Shown piece after piece: positions 54,677 through 63,215 of a stretch of 64,000 bases of DNA. The notes beneath the pieces are model-generated. The model was not told the origin of the DNA. It worked only from the letters and a program-made list of their open reading frames with translations, and did not search any database. Origin of the DNA: Brevibacterium marinum. Its GTDB lineage: Bacteria; Actinomycetota; Actinomycetes; Actinomycetales; Brevibacteriaceae. Location: the NCBI RefSeq assembly GCF_011927955.1, contig NZ_JAATJN010000001.1, positions 3,596,001 to 3,660,000 on the forward strand. The letters run 5' to 3'. The position numbers and the translations under genes are program-made. Position 1 is the first letter of the stretch; each line of letters opens with the position of its first letter.

Positions 54677-55492
54677 ATGGTCAATGTCAGCGTCCTCAGT
54701 CAGAATCCGGCCACAGTCAACTGCGGAATCATCACGGGAGCCCACCGCAGCCTCATCGTCGATTCGGGTCCCGGCCCCAGCACCGCGACCCGGCTGGTCC
54801 GCAGGGCCGAACAGCTCAATCTCGAGGCGACCGGTCGTCCCCACCCCATCGATGCCGTCACCACACACGACCATTGGGATCACTTCTTCGGCAACGGCAC
54901 CTTGGCCGCAGCCGGTGTGGAGACCTTCTACGTCTCCGAGTCGTTCGCCCGGGACCAGGAGGCGAGCGCATGGATCGCCCTCGATGCTGTCCTCAATGCG
55001 CCCGAGACCGCCGATATCGCAGAGGAGCTGCCCACCGATCCCACCGCTCTCATCGTCGCGACGACTCCCATCGACGCCGGCCCGGGGTCGGGTGCGACGA
55101 TCGACCTCGGCGACTGCCGAATCGAATTCCATGTCCTGAGCGGGCACTCGACCGCCGACGTCGTCGTGCGTCTGGTCGACCATGGCATCGTCTTCACCGG
55201 TGACCTCGTCGAGGAGGGCGATCCCCCGCAGGCGGGCAGCGATGCCTCGTTGAGCGAATGGGCGGCCGGCCTGCGCATGCTGCTGTCGTTTTCCGAAGCC
55301 ACAGTGTTCGTACCCGGCCACGGTGTGCCCGTCGACCGCGCCTTCGTCGAGCGTCAGCTTGCCGACATCGATGGTATGCGGATGAATCAGGCCGACGCCG
55401 AGGTGGCTCTGCCCGCCCGTGTCATGCCCGGCGACTGCGACCGGGCGATCCCGCGCGAAGAGGTCATCTGTCCCGCCGCTTCAAAGCGGTGA
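54677..55492 (+). CDS. Metallo-beta-lactamase-fold hydrolase
   Basis: This 271-residue MBL-fold protein has the dinuclear metal motif THDHWDH (63-69). A later His is in VLSGHSTADV, Asp in FTGDLV and a final His in VPGHGVPV. The set matches the glyoxalase II-like branch. No signal peptide. The substrate cannot be told. The ATG at 54677 follows a leaderless-type TAGACT box. It is intact although both neighbours are broken, and its 3' end overlaps the convergent pseudogene by 29 bases. Confidence 0.88.
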   Translation: MVNVSVLSQNPATVNCGIITGAHRSLIVDSGPGPSTATRLVRRAEQLNLEATGRPHPIDAVTTHDHWDHFFGNGTLAAAGVETFYVSESFARDQEASAWIALDAVLNAPETADIAEELPTDPTALIVATTPIDAGPGSGATIDLGDCRIEFHVLSGHSTADVVVRLVDHGIVFTGDLVEEGDPPQAGSDASLSEWAAGLRMLLSFSEATVFVPGHGVPVDRAFVERQLADIDGMRMNQADAEVALPARVMPGDCDRAIPREEVICPAASKR

Positions 55493-56043
55493 CGAGGTCG
55501 GAGCCGATCGAGCCGAAGAGGGTCTCGGCCCAGACGCTCGAACCTTCGACATAGGGCTGTCTCCGTCGAAGATCCACTGCAGCTGACCGTCGGCCTGCAG
55601 ATCCGGTTGGCAGCCGTGGCACACCGGCACCCGCACGCTGGGCGAGTTCGCATCGATCCGGGCCTACTCCTGAGCTTCGCCGTGCAGCGGGTTGATCGCG
55701 CACAGAAGTCGTCGCTCTTCGAGTGCATTAGCTCACCCGACTGCTTCGGCGTGACCGGTCCGTTGTCATCGACCAGGTACGCCTGAGACTTGGCGCCGGA
55801 GTCGGCCTCGGTGAAGAGGACGATCGTCTGCTCTGTTCCCTGGTCCCTGTGGACCGAGTAGGCCAGTGCGGCGGTGAACTGCGGCCAGGGCTCTCCCAGA
55901 CCGTCCGCTATCGGCATCTCCGGCACGACAGCGATGAAGAAGAGAAGACCCGAGCGTGCGGTCTCATCGGCGGCGTACTCCCACTCACTCAGGAACCGCG
56001 ATCGCAGCCTGTCCTTCGGGCGCGCGCCATTCGTCTCAGTCAC
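55464..56043 (-). pseudogene. Broken gene of unknown function
   Basis: One protein of about 190 residues can be followed in three frames. The N-terminal part (TETNGARPKDRLRSRFLSEW to KSDDFCA) is lost near 55705. The next frame (INPLHGEAQE) meets TAG, probably a former CAG, then continues ARIDANSPSVRVPVCHGC to WIFDGD. A third frame carries YVEGSSVWAETLFGSIG to RRDR and the stop at 55464. A GTG at 56043 with TACCCT six bases upstream (56050-56055) suits a leaderless start. I do not recognise the family. Confidence 0.7.
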
Positions 56044-56140
56044 TTGACAAGGGTATTGAGGCCCATACTCAGACTCCGGCACTGTCACATTTCGGTTCTG
56101 CAACACTCTCGCCCTGGTGCCCGGGCGCCTGCCCGGATGC

Positions 56141-56174
56141 GAAGAGCCCCACAGCATCAGCTGTGGGGCTCTTC
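56141..56174 (-). terminator. Terminator after rplL
   Basis: A perfect 15-base stem (56141-56155 with 56160-56174) around ATCA lies 34 bases past the rplL stop on the minus strand. Confidence 0.85.
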
Positions 56175-56207
56175 GATACGACGGCAGTCAGTGTGCTGCC
56201 GGTGAAA

Positions 56208-56591
56208 TCACTTGAGGGTGACGGTTGCGCCTGCGCCCTCGAGAGTTTCCTTGGCCTTTTCGGCGACGTCCTGGGACACGCCTTCGACGACGGGCTTGGG
56301 GGCTCCGTCGACGAGGTCCTTGGCTTCCTTCAGTCCGAGGGAGGTGAGCCCACGAACTTCCTTGATGACGGGAACCTTCTTATCGCCGGCCGATTCGAGG
56401 ATGACGTCGAATTCGGTCTGCTCTTCAGCAGGCTCTTCTGCGCCGGCGGCAGGGGCAGCGGCAACGGCGGCAGCCGGTGCGGCGGCTTCCACGTCGAAGA
56501 CCTCTTCGAACTGCTTGACGAAGTCCGAGAGTTCGATCAGGGTGAGCTCTTTGAAACCTTCGATGAGCTCTTCTGGGGTGAGCTTAGCCAT
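56208..56591 (-). CDS. rplL: 50S ribosomal protein L7/L12
   Basis: This 127-residue stalk protein has an N-terminal dimerisation domain, an Ala-rich hinge (about 36-55) and a C-terminal factor-binding domain ([16 protein letters not shown]). It recruits GTPase factors. It is 64 bases after rplJ. Confidence 0.98.
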   Translation of the reverse strand: MAKLTPEELIEGFKELTLIELSDFVKQFEEVFDVEAAAPAAAVAAAPAAGAEEPAEEQTEFDVILESAGDKKVPVIKEVRGLTSLGLKEAKDLVDGAPKPVVEGVSQDVAEKAKETLEGAGATVTLK

Positions 56592-56655
56592 TGTGGCCAG
56601 TCCTTCCTTTGGTGGTCACGTTGAGCGACCGGGTTGATGGGGTGATGCTCAGGCA

Positions 56656-57183
56656 TCAAGAGGCAGGAGTGTTGTCCTGCTCCTCGCGGAGAGCATCGAC
56701 AGTGCGCACGGCCTTGACCATCGGAGCGGTGAACAGGTAAGCCGCCTGGTGGAGGCTTGCCTTCATCGCACCGGCTGCCTTCGCAAGCAGCACTTCGCGT
56801 GGTTCGAGGTCGGCGAGCTTATTGACATTCTCAGCACTGAGGACGGCACCATCCCAGTAGCCGCCCTTCAATACGAGCTGAGAATTCGCCTTGGCAAAGT
56901 TACGCAGTGCCTTGGCAGCCTCAGGTGGTTCACCGGTGATGAACGCGATCGCGGTGGGTCCGTTGAGGAACTCATCGAGATCGTTGATTCCGGCTTCTTT
57001 GGCTGCAATGGCAGTGAGCGTATTCTTTACCACGGCGTAGCTGACGTTCTCACCGAGTGAAACGCGCAGGTCTTGCATCTGCGCAACGGTGAGACCGCGG
57101 TACTCGGTCAGCAACACAGCATCGGAGTTCTCAAACTGCTGTTTGATCTCCTCTACTGCGGCTGCCTTGTCTGGCCTCGCCAT
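56656..57183 (-). CDS. rplJ: 50S ribosomal protein L10
   Basis: This 175-residue stalk base protein has MARPDKAAAVEEIKQQF, LTEYRGLTVAQMQDLR, and a C-terminal helix that binds L12 dimers. The ATG at 57183 gives the standard N-terminus. In other bacteria L10-L12 represses its own mRNA leader, and an attenuator-like hairpin lies just upstream here. Confidence 0.98.
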   Translation of the reverse strand: MARPDKAAAVEEIKQQFENSDAVLLTEYRGLTVAQMQDLRVSLGENVSYAVVKNTLTAIAAKEAGINDLDEFLNGPTAIAFITGEPPEAAKALRNFAKANSQLVLKGGYWDGAVLSAENVNKLADLEPREVLLAKAAGAMKASLHQAAYLFTAPMVKAVRTVDALREEQDNTPAS

Positions 57184-57223
57184 GGTATTCCTTTCGTACA
57201 GGCGCCGATCGTGTCCCAACACC

Positions 57224-57259
57224 AAAAAAGCGCTCCACGCAGGCATGCGTGAAACGCTT
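57224..57259 (-). promoter_or_regulatory. Attenuator-like hairpin in the rplJ leader
   Basis: On the minus strand AAGCG and CACGCA pair with TGCGTG and CGCTT around TGCC, with a TTT/GAG internal loop. Six T (57224-57229) follow directly. The form is that of an intrinsic terminator, 41 bases before the rplJ start. Inside a leader this suggests attenuation or an L10-binding site. The asymmetric loop with GA could be part of a kink-turn. Confidence 0.6.
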
Positions 57260-57542
57260 CGCCGATGAGTTCGTCAAGAACTCATGGAAGTATCTCGTGC
57301 TCACCTGCGCAGGTCACTCCGCTGGAGTTTTCGTTTCCGGGCAACATCATCCGATTGCGAATTCTGCTGATTCCGGAAAGACCGACGGTCTTGGGTGGTA
57401 TGAGTCTATCGAAGGCCACGGCACCAAGTCCAATCGCTCGGCATCGGATCGGAGACCTCGACCATACGCCGGCCCAGCGATCCTCTCGACGGCAGACACT
57501 TCGCCACCCCTGGCAACCCGGATCGCCACCCCTGGCAACCCG

Positions 57543-57600
57543 AATGGCGCTGAGCAACCCTTCTGCGGGTTGCCCAGCGCCATTGGGGTTGCTGTGACGG
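57543..57600 (-). repeat. Hairpin and dispersed GGGTTGC-type repeat, copy B
   Basis: 57552-57600 matches copy A at 9898-9965. 57543-57584 folds into a stem AATGGCGCT/AGCGCCATT plus GCAACCC/GGGTTGC with one two-base internal mismatch and a six-base loop. It lies 26 bases past the alcohol dehydrogenase stop and probably acts as its terminator. Confidence 0.7.
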
Positions 57601-57609
57601 ATGAGGGGA

Positions 57610-58629
57610 TCAGTATTCGATGACGACTCGACCGTCGATCTTGCCGTGGATCATCTCGTCGAAGATCCCGTTGATGTCCTCGAGCGGACGCTTCGAGAAC
57701 GTCGGGTGGATCTTGCCCGCCGCATAGAACTCGAGCGCTTCGACCATATCCTGGCGCGTTCCGACGATCGAACCGCGGATCGTCAGTCCCTTGAGGACGA
57801 TGTCGAAGATCGGGGCCGGGAACTCTCCTGGAGGCAGACCGTTGAAGACGATAGTGCCGCCTCGGCGAGTCATCGAGATCGCCTGTCCGAACGCCTTTGG
57901 ATGCACTGCTGTGACGAGCACGCCGTGGGACCCTCCGACCTTCTCCTGGATGATCTCGGACGGCTCGTCGGCGAAGGCGTTGACAGTGATCTCCGCTCCA
58001 TGTTTCTTGGCTAAGGCCAGCTTGTCGTCGGCAACGTCGACGGCGATGACGCGCATCCCCATCGCCACCGCATACTGCACGGCGATATGGCCGAGTCCGC
58101 CGATGCCGGAGATTACGACCCATTGGCCGGGCTTGACCTCGGTGCGCTTGAGCCCCTTGTAGACAGTGACCCCGGCACACAGCACCGGCGCGATCTCGTA
58201 GGGGTCGGACCCCTCTGGGATGATGGCGGCGAACTTCGTGTCAACGAGCATGTACTCACCGAACGAGCCGTCGATGCCGTAGCCGCCGTTGACCTGCTGC
58301 TCGCAGAGCGTCTCCCACCCTTGGCGGCAGTGCTCGCAAGTTCCGCAGGCACCCCACAGCCAGGCGTTTCCGATCATCTGCCCGACCTTGACATCGGTGA
58401 CGTCGGGCCCGACCTTCTCCACGGTCCCGACACCCTCGTGGCCCGGAATGAGGGGAACCTTGGGTTTGACCGGCCAATCTCCGTGGGCCGCGTGCAGGTC
58501 TGTGTGACAGACTCCCGAGGCAATGAGTTTGACCAATGCCTGCCCAGGACCGGGCTCGGGGATCTTGTTGTCGCCGACCACGAGATCCTGGCCGAATCCT
58601 TCGACGACTGCTGCTTTCATTCCTGACAT
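57610..58629 (-). CDS. Zinc-dependent alcohol dehydrogenase (AdhP-like)
   Basis: This 339-residue medium-chain dehydrogenase has catalytic zinc ligands Cys41, His64 with Glu65, and Cys151. The structural zinc ligands are Cys95, Cys98, Cys101 and Cys109. The nucleotide-binding motif is GIGGLGH (175-181). The bacterial AdhP/AdhA group uses NAD and oxidises ethanol and short primary alcohols. The ATG at 58629 is placed six bases after AGGAG; 58632 and 58620 are alternatives. It follows the aldehyde dehydrogenase by 49 bases, giving a two-step alcohol-to-acid path. Confidence 0.93.
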   Translation of the reverse strand: MSGMKAAVVEGFGQDLVVGDNKIPEPGPGQALVKLIASGVCHTDLHAAHGDWPVKPKVPLIPGHEGVGTVEKVGPDVTDVKVGQMIGNAWLWGACGTCEHCRQGWETLCEQQVNGGYGIDGSFGEYMLVDTKFAAIIPEGSDPYEIAPVLCAGVTVYKGLKRTEVKPGQWVVISGIGGLGHIAVQYAVAMGMRVIAVDVADDKLALAKKHGAEITVNAFADEPSEIIQEKVGGSHGVLVTAVHPKAFGQAISMTRRGGTIVFNGLPPGEFPAPIFDIVLKGLTIRGSIVGTRQDMVEALEFYAAGKIHPTFSKRPLEDINGIFDEMIHGKIDGRVVIEY

Positions 58630-58678
58630 CATTTACTCCTTTGTGATGACGTGGATTGTGCTTCCGTACGGCTTCGCC

Positions 58679-60202
58679 TCAGAAGAAGCCCTGCTTGTCT
58701 TCGGAGTAGCTGACCAGAAGGTTCTTCGTCTGCTGGTAGTGGTCGAGCATCATCAGATGGTTCTCACGTCCGATGCCCGAGGCCTTGTATCCGCCGAAGG
58801 CGGCGTGTGCCGGGTAGGCGTGGTAGTTGTTGACCCACACGCGCCCGGCCTGGATGTCACGTCCGGCACGGTAGGCGATGTTGCCGTTGCGCGACCAGAC
58901 TCCCGCGCCGAGGCCGTAGAGCGTGTCGTTGGCCGTGGTGATGGCGTCGTCGTAGTCGTCGAATGTCGCCACCGAGACGACGGGACCGAAGATCTCCTCC
59001 TGGAAGACGCGCATCTTGTTGGAGCCCTTGAAGATCGTCGGTTGGACGTAGTATCCGCCAGACAGATCCCCGCCGAGGTCGGCCCGACCTCCACCTGTGA
59101 GCACCTCGGCGCCTTCCTGCCGTCCGATGTCGAGGTAGGACATGATCTTCTCGAACTGGTCGTTCGATGCCTGGGCTCCCATCATGGTGTCCGTGTCGAG
59201 TGGGTTGCCCTGGACGATCTTCTTCGTCCGCTCGGTGACCGCGTCGAGGAACGGATCCGCGATCGACTGCTGGATCAGTGCCCGCGACGGGCAGGTGCAG
59301 ACCTCACCCTGGTTGAGAGCGAACATCGTGAAGCCTTCCTGGGCCTTGTCCCAGTAGGCGTCGTCATGGGCGTTGACGTCGCCGAAGAAGATGTTCGGCG
59401 ATTTGCCGCCCAGCTCCAGCGTCACCGGGATGATGTTCTGCGAGGCGTACTGCATGATGAGTCGACCGGTCGTCGTCTCGCCGGTGAACGCGATCTTGCG
59501 TATCCGCTTGTTCGAAGCCAGGGGTTTGCCCGCTTCGAGGCCGAAGCCGTTGACGATGTTGAGCACGCCGTCTGGCAGCAGGTCTGCAATGAGCTCCGCC
59601 AGGACGAGGATCGAGGTCGGGGTCTGCTCGGCGGGCTTGAGGACGATGGCGTTTCCTGCCGCAAGCGCCGGGGCGATCTTCCATACGCCCATGAGGATCG
59701 GGAAGTTCCACGGGATGATCTGGCCGACGACGCCGAGCGGCTCGTGATAGTGATACGCCACAGTGTCATCGTCGATCTGCGACAGGCCGCCCTCCTGGGC
59801 CCGGATCGCCGAGGCGAAGTAGCGGAAATGATCGGCGGCCAACGGCAGGTCGGCACCCAGGCACTCGCGCACGGCCTTGCCGTTGTCCCAGGTCTCTGCG
59901 ACCGCGAGCATCTCGAGGTTCTCCTCGATCCGATCGGCGATCCGGTTGAGGATCACAGCCCGCTCCGCCACAGGAGTCTTGCCCCATGCCGGCGCGGCGG
60001 CCTCGGCGGCATCGATGGCGGTCTCGATGTCCTCAGCGGTGCTGGCCGGGACCTCGCAGAAGGTCCTGCCGGTGATCGGGGTGGGGTTCTCGAAATAGCT
60101 GCCGTTCTTCGGGGCCACCCACTGCCCGCCGATGAAGTTCTCATAGCGAGGTTTGAACGTGAGCAGGGATCCGTCCTGACCTGGCTGAGCGTAAACAGTC
60201 AT
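58679..60202 (-). CDS. NAD-dependent aldehyde dehydrogenase (ExaC/acetaldehyde type)
   Basis: This 507-residue ALDH has the [13 protein letters not shown] cofactor segment, general base Glu263 (LELGGKSPN) and catalytic Cys302 in [11 protein letters not shown]. The CTCPSR version and the C-terminal [20 protein letters not shown] block are typical of acetaldehyde/chloroacetaldehyde dehydrogenases. An AAAGGAG site precedes the ATG. It lies between alcohol dehydrogenase and the GAF regulator on one strand. Confidence 0.94.
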   Translation of the reverse strand: MTVYAQPGQDGSLLTFKPRYENFIGGQWVAPKNGSYFENPTPITGRTFCEVPASTAEDIETAIDAAEAAAPAWGKTPVAERAVILNRIADRIEENLEMLAVAETWDNGKAVRECLGADLPLAADHFRYFASAIRAQEGGLSQIDDDTVAYHYHEPLGVVGQIIPWNFPILMGVWKIAPALAAGNAIVLKPAEQTPTSILVLAELIADLLPDGVLNIVNGFGLEAGKPLASNKRIRKIAFTGETTTGRLIMQYASQNIIPVTLELGGKSPNIFFGDVNAHDDAYWDKAQEGFTMFALNQGEVCTCPSRALIQQSIADPFLDAVTERTKKIVQGNPLDTDTMMGAQASNDQFEKIMSYLDIGRQEGAEVLTGGGRADLGGDLSGGYYVQPTIFKGSNKMRVFQEEIFGPVVSVATFDDYDDAITTANDTLYGLGAGVWSRNGNIAYRAGRDIQAGRVWVNNYHAYPAHAAFGGYKASGIGRENHLMMLDHYQQTKNLLVSYSEDKQGFF

Positions 60203-60267
60203 TGCAACTCCTTTGATGCGTGTGCGTCGATCGGATGTCTGTCTCCGATTGCTTCACACGCTACAGA

Positions 60268-60295
60268 GAGCAACGTTGCATGTGGGTTGCATCAC
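60268..60295 (-). promoter_or_regulatory. Candidate activator site upstream of the aldehyde dehydrogenase gene
   Basis: A perfect palindrome GCAACGTTGC (60270-60279) is followed by a further TTGCAT (60288-60293 on the plus strand), giving repeated TGCAAC half-sites 68-90 bases before the start codon. Position and symmetry suit binding of the adjacent GAF regulator. Confidence 0.45.
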
Positions 60296-60328
60296 ACGAG
60301 GGGCGGTGGCCGAACGGGTGCGGCAGCT

Positions 60329-61639
60329 CTAGTGGCCGAGGGCTTCGAGGCGCACGACCGCGGCATTGCGTTCGGGTGCCTCGGGCGGAGCCAGCCGCAG
60401 AACCGACATCAGCACCTCGAAATCCTCCCGCGACTCGTGAAGTCCCGCATAGCGCCAGAGCTGCTGCCAGGTCCCGTTCTGCAGCAGGTTCTCTCGCATC
60501 AGCGCCTCGAGCTCCGCACCGATCTCGCGGACACCCGGGGCATCCGAGTCCGGCAGCACCGGGCCCTGATAGAGATTCATAGCGGTCTCCACGTCGCTTC
60601 GGCCCAGTGCCGAATGGGTGCGCTCGACATCGCTGTCGATCTCGCCACGCAGACGGTACGGCCGGGCATCGACGTGAAGATCGCCGAGGTGGTCGATGGC
60701 TCTTCGCAGACGCGCCATCTCCGCTCGGACCGTGACCTCGCTGCCGCCGAGAGTCCAGAGGCGATCGACGAGTCCGGCGCTGCTGATCCCACCCGGATTC
60801 CGCTGGAGCAGCAGGAGGATCTCTGCATGACGGCCCGAGAGAGTGCGCCGGGCACCGTCAGGAGCGCAGAGCTGTGGGCGCTGACCGGTGACTTCGAGAT
60901 AGGCGCCTCGTCCGGGGCCGAAGGGCGAGATCCCTCCTGCCTCGGGCGTATAGAGCTTCGACAGGCCGACGCCCGCCGCCTGCGCCGTCGAATTCAGCAG
61001 CGGCAGAACGATTGAGGAGACCGCGTCGTCGCCGCCGGTGACGTCGATGATCCCCAGGACCTGTCCAGTCAGAGGATGGGTCACTGGAACCGCGCTGCAG
61101 CTCCACGAGTGCACCTCGGTCGAGAAGTGCTCGGCCCGACTGACTTGCACGGCGCTGCCGGAGCGCAGAGCGAGGCCGGGCGCCGAGGTGCCCATGACGT
61201 CCTCAGACCAGTCGGTTCCCGGCACGAAGCCCATGGACTCCGCACGATTGCGGACGGCTCGCTCGCCTTCGATCCACAGCAGGCGTCCCTGCTCGTCACC
61301 GAGCGCAACGAGCAGGCCCGCCTCCTTCGCGGGTTCGATCAGATGCGACTGCAGCAGCCCCATGATGGAGTGGAACGGATGTCGGCGCCTCACCTCGGCG
61401 AGCTGATCGGCCTCATAGGCCATGCGGATCCGCACGCCGGCCGGGTCACGCAGTCGGCTGAGGGACCGATTCCAGGATTCGAGGACGTCGGGACGGACGC
61501 CGGGCCCCGTCGGTCCGGTCCTCCTCGGCCCGGCCGGATCGTCGAGCGACGCGAGATTGTCGTGAGCCCGACGGACGAGGCGCTGATAGTCATCGCGAAG
61601 CAGCGGAGTCGAATGCATGGCGGAGCCGTCCACCTCCAT
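60329..61639 (-). CDS. GAF-domain transcriptional regulator (AcoR-like sensor without sigma-54 domain)
   Basis: This 436-residue protein has an AcoR-type N-terminal region. It includes VLESWNRSLS (51-60), then a GAF sensor (about 95-225, with FVPGTDWSEDVMGTSAPGLAL and HPLTGQVLGIIDVTGG). No AAA+ domain follows. The C-terminal part (about 255-345) looks like a winged helix (LSGRHAEILLLLQRNPGG, VTVRAEMARLRRAID), then a helical tail. Such proteins accompany aldehyde/alcohol dehydrogenases in actinobacteria, so it probably activates the operon on sensing an aldehyde or acetoin. The start may be 61639 or the ATG at 61618. Confidence 0.82.
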   Translation of the reverse strand: MEVDGSAMHSTPLLRDDYQRLVRRAHDNLASLDDPAGPRRTGPTGPGVRPDVLESWNRSLSRLRDPAGVRIRMAYEADQLAEVRRRHPFHSIMGLLQSHLIEPAKEAGLLVALGDEQGRLLWIEGERAVRNRAESMGFVPGTDWSEDVMGTSAPGLALRSGSAVQVSRAEHFSTEVHSWSCSAVPVTHPLTGQVLGIIDVTGGDDAVSSIVLPLLNSTAQAAGVGLSKLYTPEAGGISPFGPGRGAYLEVTGQRPQLCAPDGARRTLSGRHAEILLLLQRNPGGISSAGLVDRLWTLGGSEVTVRAEMARLRRAIDHLGDLHVDARPYRLRGEIDSDVERTHSALGRSDVETAMNLYQGPVLPDSDAPGVREIGAELEALMRENLLQNGTWQQLWRYAGLHESREDFEVLMSVLRLAPPEAPERNAAVVRLEALGH

Positions 61640-61732
61640 CGGCGCTAATCACACAGTTGTCTTCGGTGCTCACAATCTATCCGCGATACCGCATCCGGGC
61701 AAGACCACAGTGCAGCTGCAGGGCAACAGAAA

Positions 61733-61763
61733 GGGCGGGAAGTGAGAGTCTCACTTCCCGCCC
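61733..61763 (-). terminator. Terminator after rplA
   Basis: A perfect 13-base stem GGGCGGGAAGTGA/TCACTTCCCGCCC with a five-base loop lies 36 bases past the rplA stop on the minus strand. Confidence 0.85.
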
Positions 61764-61798
61764 CGAACTGCTGTATGCGATTCAATCCATCAGGTGGA

Positions 61799-62497
61799 TC
61801 AGATCACGCGCATCGACGAACCGTCGATCGGAACGCCAGGACCGTTCGACGTGGTCACGGTTGCCTTCGAGATGTAGCGACCCTTCGAGGAGCTCGGCTT
61901 CAGACGGATGAGCTCGTCGATGGCGGCGTCGAAGTTGGCGTGCAACGCTTCGTCGGAGAAGGAGACCTTTCCGATGATGAAGTGCATGTTCGAGTGCTTG
62001 TCGACGCGGAATTCGATCTTTCCGCCCTTGATGTCGTTCACGGCCTTGGCGACGTCCATGGTCACGGTGCCGGTCTTGGGGTTCGGCATCAGGCCACGAG
62101 GACCCAGCACCTTACCCAGACGTCCGACCTTACCCATCATGTCAGGGGTCGCAACAGCCGAATCGAAGTCGGTGAAGCCATCGGCCACCTTCTCCAGCAG
62201 GTCATCGGAGCCGACGTAGTCAGCACCTGCTTCGCGGGCGGCTTCTGCACGGTCGCCGGCAGCGAACACCAGGACCCGAGCGGTCTTACCGGTACCATGC
62301 GGAAGGTTGACGGTGCCACGCACCATCTGGTCCGCCTTGCGGGGATCGACACCCAGGCGGAGGGCGACCTCGACGGTGGCATCGTACTTCGCCACCGTGG
62401 TCTCCTTGGCCAAGGCGATCGCCTCGGCCGGATCGTACTTCACATCTGCGGCGATCTTCTCTGCCGCGGCCTCATAGGCCTTGGAACGCTTTTTCAT
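61799..62497 (-). CDS. rplA: 50S ribosomal protein L1
   Basis: This 232-residue stalk protein moves deacylated tRNA out of the E site. In many bacteria it also represses its own operon. Seen are [33 protein letters not shown] and the C-terminal [18 protein letters not shown]. The ATG at 62497 gives the standard start. Confidence 0.98.
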   Translation of the reverse strand: MKKRSKAYEAAAEKIAADVKYDPAEAIALAKETTVAKYDATVEVALRLGVDPRKADQMVRGTVNLPHGTGKTARVLVFAAGDRAEAAREAGADYVGSDDLLEKVADGFTDFDSAVATPDMMGKVGRLGKVLGPRGLMPNPKTGTVTMDVAKAVNDIKGGKIEFRVDKHSNMHFIIGKVSFSDEALHANFDAAIDELIRLKPSSSKGRYISKATVTTSNGPGVPIDGSSMRVI

Positions 62498-62561
62498 CTG
62501 CTTCTCTCCTTGCAGTCGTGGTCCGGGCTGCGCCAGCCCCACCACAGTGAATTGTCTGGTC

Positions 62562-62999
62562 TCAGCCGACGATGTCGGTTGTCACACCCATGGAGCGAGC
62601 GGTGCCGGCGACGATGTGGTCGGCCTGATCCAAAGTGTTGGCATTGAGGTCGGGCATCTTCACGTTCGCAATCTCGCGAACCTGGTCGGCGCTCAGGTGA
62701 GCGACCTTGTCGGTGTGCGGCGTAGCCGACCCTGACTTCACGCCTGCGGCCTTCTTGATCAGCTCGGCAGCCGGCGGGGTCTTGAGGACGAACGTGAACG
62801 AACGGTCTTCGTACACGGTGATCTCAACGGGAATGACGTTCCCGCGCTGGGATTCCGTGGCGGCGTTGTAGGCCTTGCAGAATTCCATGATGTTGACGCC
62901 GTGCTGGGCAAGCGCCGGACCGATCGGAGGCGCCGGGTTGGCGGCACCTGCCTGAATCTGGAGCTTGACGAGGCCGGCTACCTTTTTCTTGGGAGGCAT
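62562..62999 (-). CDS. rplK: 50S ribosomal protein L11
   Basis: This 145-residue GTPase-centre protein has [31 protein letters not shown], with the tandem prolines of the thiostrepton-binding domain intact, and SARSMGV-like GTARSMGV at the end. It is required for the stringent response through RelA. 64 bases before rplA. Confidence 0.98.
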   Translation of the reverse strand: MPPKKKVAGLVKLQIQAGAANPAPPIGPALAQHGVNIMEFCKAYNAATESQRGNVIPVEITVYEDRSFTFVLKTPPAAELIKKAAGVKSGSATPHTDKVAHLSADQVREIANVKMPDLNANTLDQADHIVAGTARSMGVTTDIVG

Positions 63000-63169
63000 A
63001 TTCGGTCCTTAATCTTGAAGTTTCGACGCGCCGGACGAATACGGCGCATCGTTCGATGACGACCTCCGATGAGGGCCGTGATCAAACCACACCAGTATTC
63101 CATGCCTGCTGACCCTCGGGCAAATGGCAGTGAGCGCCATCACCGGGCCGACAGGCCCTGTGAATCGCG

Positions 63170-63197
63170 AAAGGGCCCGGAGTCCGCCGGGCCCTTT
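63170..63197 (-). terminator. Terminator between nusG and rplK
   Basis: AAAGGGCCCGG/CCGGGCCCTTT with a six-base loop forms a perfect 11-base stem 19 bases past the nusG stop. rplK-rplA should therefore have a promoter within 63000-63169. Confidence 0.8.
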
Positions 63198-63215
63198 CTG
63201 CAGATGCTTGTCCGC

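Larger units (their letters stand above)
57184..57609 (-). other. rplJ upstream region and alcohol dehydrogenase downstream region
   Basis: This 426-base gap has no gene. It holds the leader hairpin (57224-57259), a possible promoter (TTGGAC 57428-57433, 19-base spacer, TAGACT 57403-57408 on the minus strand), two direct copies of TCGCCACCCCTGGCAACCCG (57501-57520, 57523-57542) and the hairpin/repeat at 57543-57600. Confidence 0.5.
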
